Source: Candidatus Zhuqueibacterota bacterium
GTDB lineage: Bacteria; Zhuqueibacterota; Zhuqueibacteria; Residuimicrobiales; Krinioviventaceae
Length of the DNA stretch: 60,451 nucleotides
NCBI GenBank assembly: GCA_016928775.1
Contig: JAFGKD010000134.1
Span: 1-60,451, forward strand
Direction of reading: 5' to 3'
Within the stretch, counting starts at the first letter, position 1. Each line of letters begins with the position of its first letter. The notes below the pieces were generated by a model. That model saw only the letters and a program-made list of their open reading frames with translations. It searched no databases and was not told where the DNA came from. Shown piece after piece: positions 1-8,154 of this stretch. Both the position numbers and the translations under genes were made by a program.

Positions 1-1002
1 AAGCAAACTTTGCCAAAAGTAATAATCGATTTTGACCATAAATGAGGGATCAAAATAGCAGTTTAAATGGCACCCCTGACAAAAGGTGAATCGACCCTGG
101 TTTTCGCGGTAAAATTGCCAAATCGATGACTGCCGAGCTGCTTTTATATTATTGCCAGAGCACGTGGGCAAAACGCCCGCCGTATGTCCAGACCCGTCTT
201 TGCAGGAGCTTTGTGCTGTCTGCCGACCTGGCCTGTCGGCAAGGTCCAGTTTTTGACGAGCAAAATGATAACACGGCAGCAGAATCTTATTATCCGGCGA
301 AATCACGATGACAGAGTCGACCGCACGACAACGCGGCGCACATTTCTGGTTACCTCCCGCTCGACGCAATAAATGAAATGCTTTGTTCACATAGACAAAA
401 GGAGTAGCGCTGAATTGCTCCATTGTCCTTGTCAAATCAGCGTTATGAGTTGGGGAAGAAAGCGAAAAAAGCGGATTGAGCACCAGCATGATTCCCAGGG
501 TTTGTGCAAAGTCAGCCATGGGTTTGAGATCATCGCTATTGTCCCGGCTTATGGTGAACAATAAATCCGGTCGTTCTCCTAATTGACGCGCTTTATCCAG
601 ACTGTGCATCACCTGAGCGAAGACTGGCTGTCCACGGCTTGCATCATGTCTTTCGGCCCGGAGACTATCGAGGGAGAAATGCAAAAAATCAATCAGACCT
701 TTCAGCTCTGCCGATCTTTGCACATAGATCAAACAGTTTGTTGTCACCGAGGTTCGCAGACCGAAACGTTTGGCTTCAAACAACATCTCCGGTAACTTTT
801 CATGAAGCAACGGTTCACCGCCGGTAAAGTCAACGAATCGTACACCAAGCTGTCGCGCATCTCGCAAATTTTTGCGCACGTGTGCGATTGATGCATCGTC
901 GCTCTTTTCCGCCGGAATTTTCCAGATATGGCAAAATGTACAACGACAGTTGCAGCGTTCAGTGACATAATAATGGAGCAATAATGGCGGCAGGTCTCTC
1001 AT
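1..1002 (-). CDS. Radical SAM protein, 3' end cut off by window edge
   Basis: This is an open reading frame on the minus strand with no stop before the window edge; 334 codons are visible. The ATG is at 1002-1000 and overlaps the stop of the upstream glycosyltransferase by 4 bases, which suggests translational coupling. Near the N-terminus ERCNCRCTFCHIW contains the CX3CX2C cluster motif for the radical SAM [4Fe-4S] centre, followed by DFTGGEPLLH, the SAM-binding GGEP motif. Near the visible C-terminal part, further cysteines (CAPRC, then CQGCHLNCYF) look like an auxiliary cluster or SPASM-like tail. It is last in a series with two GT2 enzymes, so a role in modifying a glycan or lipid carrier is an inference only; the substrate is unknown. 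Confidence 0.85.
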   Translation of the reverse strand, partial: MRDLPPLLLHYYVTERCNCRCTFCHIWKIPAEKSDDASIAHVRKNLRDARQLGVRFVDFTGGEPLLHEKLPEMLFEAKRFGLRTSVTTNCLIYVQRSAELKGLIDFLHFSLDSLRAERHDASRGQPVFAQVMHSLDKARQLGERPDLLFTISRDNSDDLKPMADFAQTLGIMLVLNPLFSLSSPTHNADLTRTMEQFSATPFVYVNKAFHLLRRAGGNQKCAPRCRAVDSVIVISPDNKILLPCYHFARQKLDLADRPGRQTAQSSCKDGSGHTAGVLPTCSGNNIKAARQSSIWQFYRENQGRFTFCQGCHLNCYFDPSFMVKIDYYFWQSLL

Positions 1003-2120
1003 GAGCTAACATTTTTTGGGATTGATAATTGTTCGCCCTTCCAGAGGATGCGTCGGTCGACAAGCAGCAATAGAGGTAACAAAATCGAATGAAAAATAGC
1101 ATAGATTTCATAAAGTAAAAAACCAGATGTATTGAATGGTTCTTGCAGTGCGGATTTGCTTTGCGTAAAGATGAGAAAATCCACGCTGCATTTCGCCAAA
1201 AGCGCGATGGCACCCCATAATGGAGCGACGAACAGCGAGATTAAAATCAAAAAGTGGCTTGCAAAGCCGGTCAGCATAATCCACCAGCCAAATGGTCGCG
1301 CGGCAGAAATCGCAATGCCCCAGCGTTTACGCTGGGCAATGAGCTGAGAGACTGTGTCCGCAGCGTGAGTTCGAACAATGCTATTCGGAGAGGCAAAAAA
1401 TCGACATTGCCATGCGGTTTCCCTTTCAATGACATCAATGAGGACAAAATCCTCGACAAAGCCGGCATCAAGATTTTGGTAGCCGCCAACCTGCTCGTAA
1501 GTCGAGCGTCTCACCGCGAGATTATTTCCCACCCAGCTTATCGGTTTGTTCAATTGGGACGCTGCCGCGGCAATGCTCAACAAAAACCGCCAATCGTACG
1601 CCTGTATTTTTTGCCATAAATTTGCCGGCTGTATGAGCAAGGTGAATCCACCCACAACCCCAATATGCTCGCGAAAGCCGAGGAGCACCTCGCGAATCCA
1701 GGTCGGAGGTACAATACAATCGGCATCCGTGATAAATAAAATCTCGCCATGGCTTTTCTCTATACCGATGAGGAGCGCGCCGGCTTTTCCCTGTTTGGGC
1801 TTTTCTCCTTCAGCAAGCCGGATGTGGATCAAGGTTGAAATATTTTGCTGAAAAGTCTCTATAATTTCAGCCGATCGGTCCGTTGAAGCATCATTGACAA
1901 TAATGATTTCCAATTTCTCTTCCGGATAATCAAGTTGGCCGAGAGCAGAAAGACACTCTCGCAGATACGCCTCTTCATTTTTTGCCGCGACAATGACCGA
2001 AACTGACGGAAGCCATTGTTGCTCAAAAGCTGGCACAGGAGCAATATTGCCTCGTAACAACAATCCCAGGAAAATATAAGATCCGAGGGCTAACAACAAG
2101 AGTGTCACGAGCGTAAACAT
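999..2120 (-). CDS. Membrane glycosyltransferase family 2 (processive type)
   Basis: 373 residues. It has an N-terminal membrane anchor (about residues 3-22), a cytosolic GT-A domain, and hydrophobic segments after residue 270. Motifs are visible in order: the NDAS aspartate near 77, DAD at 132-134 for metal and nucleotide-sugar binding, ED at 223-224 as likely catalytic base, and QRKRW at 263-267, the QxxRW signature of processive enzymes such as cellulose and hyaluronan synthases. It is the second GT2 in the minus-strand series and is separated from the DUF3108 gene by 15 bases. It probably polymerises or transfers sugars at the inner membrane. Substrate and product cannot be read from sequence. 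Confidence 0.88.
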   Translation of the reverse strand: MFTLVTLLLLALGSYIFLGLLLRGNIAPVPAFEQQWLPSVSVIVAAKNEEAYLRECLSALGQLDYPEEKLEIIIVNDASTDRSAEIIETFQQNISTLIHIRLAEGEKPKQGKAGALLIGIEKSHGEILFITDADCIVPPTWIREVLLGFREHIGVVGGFTLLIQPANLWQKIQAYDWRFLLSIAAAASQLNKPISWVGNNLAVRRSTYEQVGGYQNLDAGFVEDFVLIDVIERETAWQCRFFASPNSIVRTHAADTVSQLIAQRKRWGIAISAARPFGWWIMLTGFASHFLILISLFVAPLWGAIALLAKCSVDFLIFTQSKSALQEPFNTSGFLLYEIYAIFHSILLPLLLLVDRRILWKGEQLSIPKNVSS

Positions 2121-2135
2121 CTTCTCGTCCAGCCT

Positions 2136-2864
2136 TTAGTTCTTCAATCTCATCTCGACGATGCCACCATCGCCGCCAAATTGCAAAAGCATCGGTTGCT
2201 GCTGCGGTGGCGGGCCCAGGTGGATGATGAGCTGCGAGTTTGGGCGCGCCAGCCGATTCGTGACAATATCGGTTTTCCATGCGCGCGTTTGTATGTCCCT
2301 CGCCGGTGAAAAAGTAAAGACAATCTCATGTGCCTGCAAATTTCCAAAAGAATTGTAGAGCGGATTTACGATACCTCGTATCTGCCATAACTGACTCTCG
2401 ATGTCCAAAATATATGACACAGAATCTCCCCGGGCGAGGGCCGTTTTTCGTAAATCGTATAACATGGCCAGGATATTGTGGCACCTCTGCGGAATTGGCC
2501 ATGAATGACGTTGATCCGAGATCGCTTGATTGATCTGCCAATTGTAGTCGATAATCCATTGTTGTTGAATATTTTTTTGATCAATAACTTTTTGGGATTT
2601 GAGCAATACGCCGTTTGGATCTATCACAGTCTGATAAAAATTATTGATTCTGAAAAGGAGATCAACGAGAGGTCGGCTTTTGACCATCCAGTTAATCATG
2701 GTGGTGGAATCGCCGGATTCAAGCCACATTTCAGAGTAGGCCGCGTTAATACCTCTGTAGAGTATATCGAATTCAAGACGTTCGTTCTGGAATCGGGACA
2801 AGTCAAATCCTGAAAGGATAGTTGAGCTGATCAGGATATAGATGCACATCAAGAGCAAGGGCAT
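2136..2864 (-). CDS. DUF3108-like exported protein
   Basis: 242 residues from the chosen start. The open frame reaches 2981, but that would overlap the upstream glycosyltransferase by 89 bases. The ATG at 2864 follows AGGA-like sequence and begins a clear signal peptide (MPLLLMCIYILISSTILSG). The mature part, with FDILYRGINAAYSEMW and alternating beta-type stretches, resembles the DUF3108 family of periplasmic beta-rich proteins of unknown function. It lies between two GT2 genes, so it may bind or guide a glycan in the periplasm. Family assignment is by pattern recognition only. Confidence 0.62.
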   Translation of the reverse strand: MPLLLMCIYILISSTILSGFDLSRFQNERLEFDILYRGINAAYSEMWLESGDSTTMINWMVKSRPLVDLLFRINNFYQTVIDPNGVLLKSQKVIDQKNIQQQWIIDYNWQINQAISDQRHSWPIPQRCHNILAMLYDLRKTALARGDSVSYILDIESQLWQIRGIVNPLYNSFGNLQAHEIVFTFSPARDIQTRAWKTDIVTNRLARPNSQLIIHLGPPPQQQPMLLQFGGDGGIVEMRLKN

Positions 2865-2892
2865 CGATGCTTCTGTCCTGTTATGTCTGGAT

Positions 2893-4080
2893 TTATGAAA
2901 GAGTGTCGTCAAATTGCACATCAGACTTTGACTTTCCAACTTGAGCTGAATGTACGCGGTCTTTCCATTGAAACGTGCCAAAGGTTCCGGCCAGTCCTAC
3001 GCCCACAATGTACGGAATTTGCGAGACGAACCATAGCGGGAAATATTTGAGCACATCTGTTCGCCGAAAATAAAAAGCGCTGCGCAGGGCAATGGCCAAT
3101 TCCATAACAACGCGTGCTAACAAACAGAGGAGCATGACGTCGATATACTGTTTTAAGAAGATAGCAAGCGGAATGCCAATGAGTAACACGGCATTAAAAA
3201 GCAGAACCTGCATCAAATAGAGAAAAAAGCCAGGATTGAGTTTGAGCTGAATGGACCCATTGGATGCCCAGCGCTTGCGTTGGTTGATGAACGTTTTGAG
3301 CGTTGGTTGCGGCTCGGAAACGGCGTAGGACAACGGATCGGCGGCAAAAAAAATTTTATAGCGAGTGTGTTTGCGGACGAGCTGTAAAAGCAATACATCA
3401 TCGCCGGAAACACGGTGTGCGACGTGCGTATATCCCCCGACGGCCTGGAAAGCAGATTTTCGATAGCCGAGATTTTGTCCTGAGGCGGCGAGGGGAAAAC
3501 CAAGATTTGTACTGCCGGCAGCGGCGCCCATCAAGGTCATAAAATCAAAGGCTTGATACCGCTCAACAAGATTTTGCTTTTGACCTCTTGCACCAAATTG
3601 TGAGAAACCGATGACAAAACCCACATTCGGTTCAAAATAGGAGAGCATTGATTCGATCCATTGCGGGCCAACATGACAATCAGCGTCCGTGACCAAAATG
3701 ATCTCTCCCTTTGCTTTCTCAATCGCACATTGGATCGCCCATTTCTTCGGGCTATAGTTGGAGGGATAGGCGTCTACATTCAATAATTTAATAAAAGAAT
3801 ACCTGCTGCTGTACCTCGCCACTATGTCAGCCGTCGCATCCTTTGATTGATCGTTGGCAATAATGACTTGGAATTTTTCGTTTGGATAGGTTTGAGCAAT
3901 GAGATCGTTCAAAATAGAACCGATTTTATGCTCTTCATTGCGCGCTGCAATGATGACTGACACGGAATCGCGGCGCACATTTTTTCCACGCCGCCGAAAT
4001 AACAAACCGATAAAGAACATCAAAATCGTACAACCGTACATGATGGTCAAAACAATTGTGCAAAAAGCAAGAATCCTCAC
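2893..4080 (-). CDS. Membrane glycosyltransferase family 2 (processive type)
   Basis: 395 residues. It starts with a membrane segment (about 5-28), then a GT-A domain with NDQS near 76, DAD at 132-134, GDD at 226-228 in the acceptor/base position and QRKRW at 267-271, then several C-terminal membrane spans. It is a paralogue of the GT2 at 999-2120 but clearly divergent. It starts 9 bases after the GH5 gene and is followed by the DUF3108 gene. The presence of two different processive-type GT2 enzymes suggests a heteropolymer or a two-step glycan, which is inference. Confidence 0.88.
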   Translation of the reverse strand: MRILAFCTIVLTIMYGCTILMFFIGLLFRRRGKNVRRDSVSVIIAARNEEHKIGSILNDLIAQTYPNEKFQVIIANDQSKDATADIVARYSSRYSFIKLLNVDAYPSNYSPKKWAIQCAIEKAKGEIILVTDADCHVGPQWIESMLSYFEPNVGFVIGFSQFGARGQKQNLVERYQAFDFMTLMGAAAGSTNLGFPLAASGQNLGYRKSAFQAVGGYTHVAHRVSGDDVLLLQLVRKHTRYKIFFAADPLSYAVSEPQPTLKTFINQRKRWASNGSIQLKLNPGFFLYLMQVLLFNAVLLIGIPLAIFLKQYIDVMLLCLLARVVMELAIALRSAFYFRRTDVLKYFPLWFVSQIPYIVGVGLAGTFGTFQWKDRVHSAQVGKSKSDVQFDDTLS

Positions 4081-4089
4081 GTCAACACA

Positions 4090-5721
4090 CTACCTGACTT
4101 CAATCCAGTCTATAATAACTTCGCCGCGGCCAACGCCTATCTTCAAGTCATGTTTTCCTATCGTTACAGTCACCGGCGAACTTTGATTATAATACCATTG
4201 CTCGGTACTGAAATTTTGACTCATAACAAGTGGTTTTTGATCCAGATACATAAAGAATCCCGGCTGTGCTGTTTTCGCTTTTACCTTGACTATAATTTTC
4301 ACGACCTGATCTATAGTGGAGTTGATTTCATAGTTCAAACCGTCCCCCTTTTTCAGGATAACAGCATATTCGCCACTCTCTCTGCGAGAACGCTGTGTGG
4401 GGCTATCGGCCAGTTTAACTATTGGTACCGGCTCGTTGGTACGATAGAATTCAGCATTTTTAGATGTGTCATTTAAAACATAAGAATTACCCAGGCCCAA
4501 ATGACCATAATTTTCAGCCTGAATTCTCGCCGGAATGCGCCGAAAAATAGCATTCACAACATCAGGGAAAAAGTCACAATTGGCAAGTTTGATATTCTCC
4601 AGAAACTGATTCAGAATAGCTTCGGCTTCATCAGCAGTCGGTTTTTCCCCGCCGCGACTATAGGCGGCAATTTTATCCCATCCTTCCGGTTTCGCTATGG
4701 AATAGGGGGTGTTGTTTGTATCCATCTTTTTCCACGGCCAGAACAACCAGCCGATGTGATGATCTTCATAGAGCTGAAAAGCCGCCCAGGTCCAGTCGAG
4801 ACTGTTCTCGCCGCTCTCACCACAATAGATCGGTACATTATGGGTGGATCTAAAATCGAGAAAGGGTTGGATGCTCCTGGTGTCCGGTGTTGACCAATAT
4901 TTGTGAAACTGGTAAATCGTATTATCGTCAAATGGCGGACCAAAGACCGAAAAATCTGTGGACCAGTGCGCCCCTTCAAGAGAGATCATGTGATAGGGAT
5001 CAACCTGGCGAATGGCTTCTGTTGTCCGTTTGTAAAGTGGTTCGAGTTGATCGTTATAGCGCGAGAACTTTTCCGGCAAGGGTTCGTTGATCAGGCCATA
5101 GGCGAAAATGATTGGCTCGTCTTTGTAGCGTTTGGCCAGCTCCAGCCACAGCTTTATGAACAATTCCTGGTTTTCCGGTTTGGAAAAGAGTTCGGGAAAA
5201 TCATTGGGACTGTCATCGATGTTGGCGCCGGTTTGGCCACCAGGCGCGGCATGCATATCAAGAATGATGTATATGCGATGCACGTTACACCAGACTACCA
5301 GATTATCGATGAGCTGAAAGCCTTCTTTTTTAAATGTGCCGGTTTCTTCATCCATGAACAAGCGCCAGTTCATGGCCGGGCGTACACTATTAAATCCCAG
5401 TTCTTTGATACGCGCAATGTCCGCTTCGGTGATATAGTGTTGACGAAATTGCAGCCAGAAATCCGTTGCCTTTTTCTCGCCAAGCATGTCCGAGATCAGC
5501 TTTTCAATTGTGCGCGGCCGATCCCCCTGCTTGCCAAATTTCCACATGTATCCCTCTGGCAGCAGCCAGTTACCAAGTCCAACAGTGCGCAGGAAAATCT
5601 CAGTGCCATGGCCGTCGACAATTTTCTGCTCATCCCGACGCAAATACTCCGAAGGATCGGGTGCTGTTTTAACGCACGAAAGCAGAACGGCTGTCAACAG
5701 AAGAAGAACTATTTTATTCAT
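4090..5721 (-). CDS. Glycoside hydrolase family 5 lipoprotein with C-terminal binding domain
   Basis: 543 residues. The signal peptide with lipobox (LLSC, Cys16) suggests an outer-membrane or periplasmic lipoprotein. The GH5 barrel spans about 30-390: GFNSVRPAMNW at 109-119, NE with Glu213 as acid/base, and GES with Glu302 as nucleophile. The last ~140 residues form a beta-rich module resembling a carbohydrate-binding domain (CBM6/35 type: RIQAENYGHLG near its start, IDWIEVR at its end). It is first in the minus-strand series with two GT2 genes, an unusual place for a hydrolase; it may trim or release the polymer made by them. The start is preceded by AGGA at suitable spacing. Confidence 0.88.
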   Translation of the reverse strand: MNKIVLLLLTAVLLSCVKTAPDPSEYLRRDEQKIVDGHGTEIFLRTVGLGNWLLPEGYMWKFGKQGDRPRTIEKLISDMLGEKKATDFWLQFRQHYITEADIARIKELGFNSVRPAMNWRLFMDEETGTFKKEGFQLIDNLVVWCNVHRIYIILDMHAAPGGQTGANIDDSPNDFPELFSKPENQELFIKLWLELAKRYKDEPIIFAYGLINEPLPEKFSRYNDQLEPLYKRTTEAIRQVDPYHMISLEGAHWSTDFSVFGPPFDDNTIYQFHKYWSTPDTRSIQPFLDFRSTHNVPIYCGESGENSLDWTWAAFQLYEDHHIGWLFWPWKKMDTNNTPYSIAKPEGWDKIAAYSRGGEKPTADEAEAILNQFLENIKLANCDFFPDVVNAIFRRIPARIQAENYGHLGLGNSYVLNDTSKNAEFYRTNEPVPIVKLADSPTQRSRRESGEYAVILKKGDGLNYEINSTIDQVVKIIVKVKAKTAQPGFFMYLDQKPLVMSQNFSTEQWYYNQSSPVTVTIGKHDLKIGVGRGEVIIDWIEVR

Positions 5722-5886
5722 TATTCTGTCCTATAATTCATGATTTCGGAAAGAATAACAATAATCATTTGCAGCGTAAAAATCCAGCAAAGATTCTTTG
5801 AAAGTTGGATAACTTAAAAATATGTCATCATGTGGAACTTGTGCTTGCATTCAATTGTTTTATAAAAGTAAAATTAAAAAGAGAAA

Positions 5887-6786
5887 ATGAAAAGAACCTA
5901 TTTTATCTTCGCGTTAGTCGGCAGTATTCTCCTGTATTCATGTGCCGGTGTTGTAAATTTTATGGATCCCAAGGAACCGGTCTATACAGCTTCTTACGTT
6001 TTTGCTCCCTATGCGGATATCTCGGAAATTAAAATCGTGAGCTACAACATTGCCTGGGCTGAAAAAGTTGACCTGGCTATAGAAGAGCTACGCCAATTCC
6101 GGGATGTTCAGCACGCTGATATTGTATTCCTGCAAGAAATGGACAAGGCAGGCGTCGATCGTATAGCGAGGGAGCTACAGTACAATTATATTTATCATCC
6201 AGGTTCCATTCATAGTGTGAACGATAAAGATATCGGCAATGCAATTCTGTCAAAATGGCGGTTAACCGATGCCAAAAAAATTATCTTTCCGCACAAGCAA
6301 TCCTGGAATGATCGCATTCGCACCGCCACGGTGGCCACGGTGAACGTGCATGGCAAGCATATCCGGGCATACAATGTTCACACCGCCACGGTGCTGATGC
6401 CTGAAGAAAAACGGTTCGATCAAATCGAATCCGTGATGCAAGATGTCAGCAGTGAGTTTGATTTTGTTATCATCGGTGGTGATTTCAACACCGCCCGTCC
6501 CGGCAGTGTTGGCCGCGTGGAACGACTCTTTACAGACGCCGGTTTTGAACGCGCGACAAAAGATGCCGGATACACTGCTAAAGTCTTCGGATTGATTCCG
6601 CTCACGCTCGATCATATTTATACAAAAGGATTGCACGTCCTGGAGTGTGGAACGGTTCAACAAGCGGAAGCGAGCGATCATTTGCCGCTGTGGGTGACGC
6701 TGCGTTTTAAAAAAGTATCCCCTCAATTTGTTGAATTGAATGCATTAAAGCTTGCGCAAAAGGCAAATAAAACGTATCATAGGTAA
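5887..6786 (+). CDS. Endonuclease/exonuclease/phosphatase family lipoprotein
   Basis: 299 residues. A lipoprotein signal (LLYSC, Cys19) exports it. The EEP fold has all its landmarks: SYNI (Asn54), LQE (Glu84), His165, GGDFN (Asp199, Asn201), LDHIY (Asp242, His243) and SDHLP (Asp264, His265), so it should be an active metal-dependent phosphodiesterase or phosphatase. The family covers DNases, sphingomyelinases and inositol phosphatases; the substrate cannot be told. It diverges from the GH5 gene across a 165-base intergenic region. Confidence 0.87.
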   Translation: MKRTYFIFALVGSILLYSCAGVVNFMDPKEPVYTASYVFAPYADISEIKIVSYNIAWAEKVDLAIEELRQFRDVQHADIVFLQEMDKAGVDRIARELQYNYIYHPGSIHSVNDKDIGNAILSKWRLTDAKKIIFPHKQSWNDRIRTATVATVNVHGKHIRAYNVHTATVLMPEEKRFDQIESVMQDVSSEFDFVIIGGDFNTARPGSVGRVERLFTDAGFERATKDAGYTAKVFGLIPLTLDHIYTKGLHVLECGTVQQAEASDHLPLWVTLRFKKVSPQFVELNALKLAQKANKTYHR

Positions 6787-6838
6787 CGTTTGGATTTTTG
6801 AAGCATCAAAAAAATCTTTTCCCCCGGCTCATCAATTT

Positions 6839-7204
6839 ATGAACGCAGAAATTACAGGTATCCGAAAGCAGATCGTCAACAAAATCCTTGCCAAGCAGGA
6901 CGATTCATTCCGATGGGGATTCGATGAGAGACAGGCCCGTGAACGTCCGGAGTATGTGTACTATTCGCCGAATTTCTATAAAAGTGATTTCCTCGAAATA
7001 CTCTGGTTATTGAAAAGAGAAAAAGTACATGACAGGAAAATGACCCGCGCCCTGGATTTATTGCGATCCAAAAAGAAAGATGCTGGTCAATGGGAACTTG
7101 AAAAATCCATGAATATTATCGTCTCAATTGGCCAAAAGGATTGCACTAATGTCTTTATCACGGAAAGAGCAACCGAGGTACTTGATTATTACGGGCTTGA
7201 TTAA
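6839..7204 (+). CDS. Short protein resembling the C-terminal part of prenyltransferase/squalene-cyclase-like toroid proteins
   Basis: 121 residues from the ATG at 6839; the frame is open back to 6752, overlapping the previous gene. The stretch YYSPNFYKSDFLEILWLLK, then a DLLRSKKKDAGQWELE helix-loop (the G-x-W-x-L-E pattern of alpha/alpha-toroid repeats) and VFITERATEVLDYYG resembles the last repeats of prenyltransferase-like proteins. Complete toroids are usually two or more times longer, so this is either a dedicated small protein or a truncated remnant. No good ribosome-binding site is visible. It is followed after 13 bases by the M23 peptidase gene. Confidence 0.5.
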   Translation: MNAEITGIRKQIVNKILAKQDDSFRWGFDERQARERPEYVYYSPNFYKSDFLEILWLLKREKVHDRKMTRALDLLRSKKKDAGQWELEKSMNIIVSIGQKDCTNVFITERATEVLDYYGLD

Positions 7205-7217
7205 ACAGCAACTCAAT

Positions 7218-7967
7218 ATGAATCGATCACACAAATCAATTTGCGCGCTGCTTGTTTTGTTCTTTTTTTCGCATGCAGGTCACCTTTTTTGCCAAAAAAA
7301 GTATACGGCATTCGATGAAGAGAAAATCCCTTTCTTCCGTTCGTACATGCTGCGTATTTTAACAGAAGATTTATTAGAGTGGTATCTGCCAATTGAAACC
7401 AAAGATCGTCAATCTTTGGAAGGGGTGGAATTAACACATATCGGCTCCTATGGCTTGCTTCGTATAGCAAGACCAGGCATTCCAGCCCATTTGCACACAG
7501 GAGTTGATCTAAAAAGACCTCAAAATAACTATATTGATGAGCCAATATTTCCAGTCGCCAGGGGAACGGTGATCAGTTTGAGAGATGACGGTCCTTTTGC
7601 ACAAATTATCATTCAGCATACGTTGGCAGATTCGACATCTCTCTGGACGGTTTATGAACATATCGCAGGAATTCAAACCAGATTGTTTGAATCAGTTGAT
7701 CCTCATCGTCCTATTGCCAGATTTATGACGCGAGAAGAGCTCAATAAATATGGATGGCAATTCGATCATGTTCATCTCGAAATCATGAAAGTCAAGCCAA
7801 AACCTCGAATTCCGGATCAGAGAAGACCTTTTCTCTATTACGGGACTTATTGCCTGGTGTGCTACACGCAGGCAGACCTGGATGAGCGATATTATGATCC
7901 GCTCAAATTTATACAGGAACAGTGGTACCATAGCTTTTCCTGGAATTTCTGCGCCCAAAAGAAATAG
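7218..7967 (+). CDS. M23 (LytM-type) metallopeptidase, exported
   Basis: 249 residues from ATG 7218, chosen because it begins a signal peptide (positive MNRSHK, then a hydrophobic core to about residue 25); the frame is open further upstream but without a signal. The LytM zinc site is complete: HxxxD at His93-Asp97 and HxH at His184-His186, with the usual G-x-V strand and a YEH loop between. Expected role: periplasmic cleavage of peptidoglycan cross-links or another peptide. The N-terminal 60 residues carry no recognised domain. Probably cotranscribed with the two upstream genes. Confidence 0.8.
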   Translation: MNRSHKSICALLVLFFFSHAGHLFCQKKYTAFDEEKIPFFRSYMLRILTEDLLEWYLPIETKDRQSLEGVELTHIGSYGLLRIARPGIPAHLHTGVDLKRPQNNYIDEPIFPVARGTVISLRDDGPFAQIIIQHTLADSTSLWTVYEHIAGIQTRLFESVDPHRPIARFMTREELNKYGWQFDHVHLEIMKVKPKPRIPDQRRPFLYYGTYCLVCYTQADLDERYYDPLKFIQEQWYHSFSWNFCAQKK

Positions 7968-8034
7968 CTACTTTGGATAATTCACAAACAGCTCACGCAA
8001 CGACCGAGGCTTTACGTTGATGCGGAGTATCTTC

Positions 8035-8063
8035 TTGCAATTTGCAGCAAAATATACTACATT
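8035..8063 (+). promoter_or_regulatory. Possible sigma-70 promoter upstream of the GH3 gene
   Basis: TTGCAA at 8035-8040 and TACATT at 8058-8063 are separated by 17 bases, 92 bases before the GH3 start. The match to consensus is partial. A clear ribosome-binding site GGAGGG lies at 8141-8146, 8 bases before the ATG. Confidence 0.3.
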
Positions 8064-8154
8064 TTATCATGAAATACCTCTAATCCAGGACCAAATCTAT
8101 TTTCCCTTACTTTAAAAAAAATGCTTAAAATAAAGAACGTGGAGGGTCGATGCC

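Noticed and set aside
126..827. Several short plus-strand reading frames
   Set aside because: They lie opposite the continuous minus-strand radical SAM gene, show no family resemblance and no ribosome-binding sites.
4903..5736. 277-codon plus-strand frame opposite the GH5 gene
   Set aside because: It is a shadow of the GH5 codons; the minus strand has the signal peptide and both catalytic glutamates.
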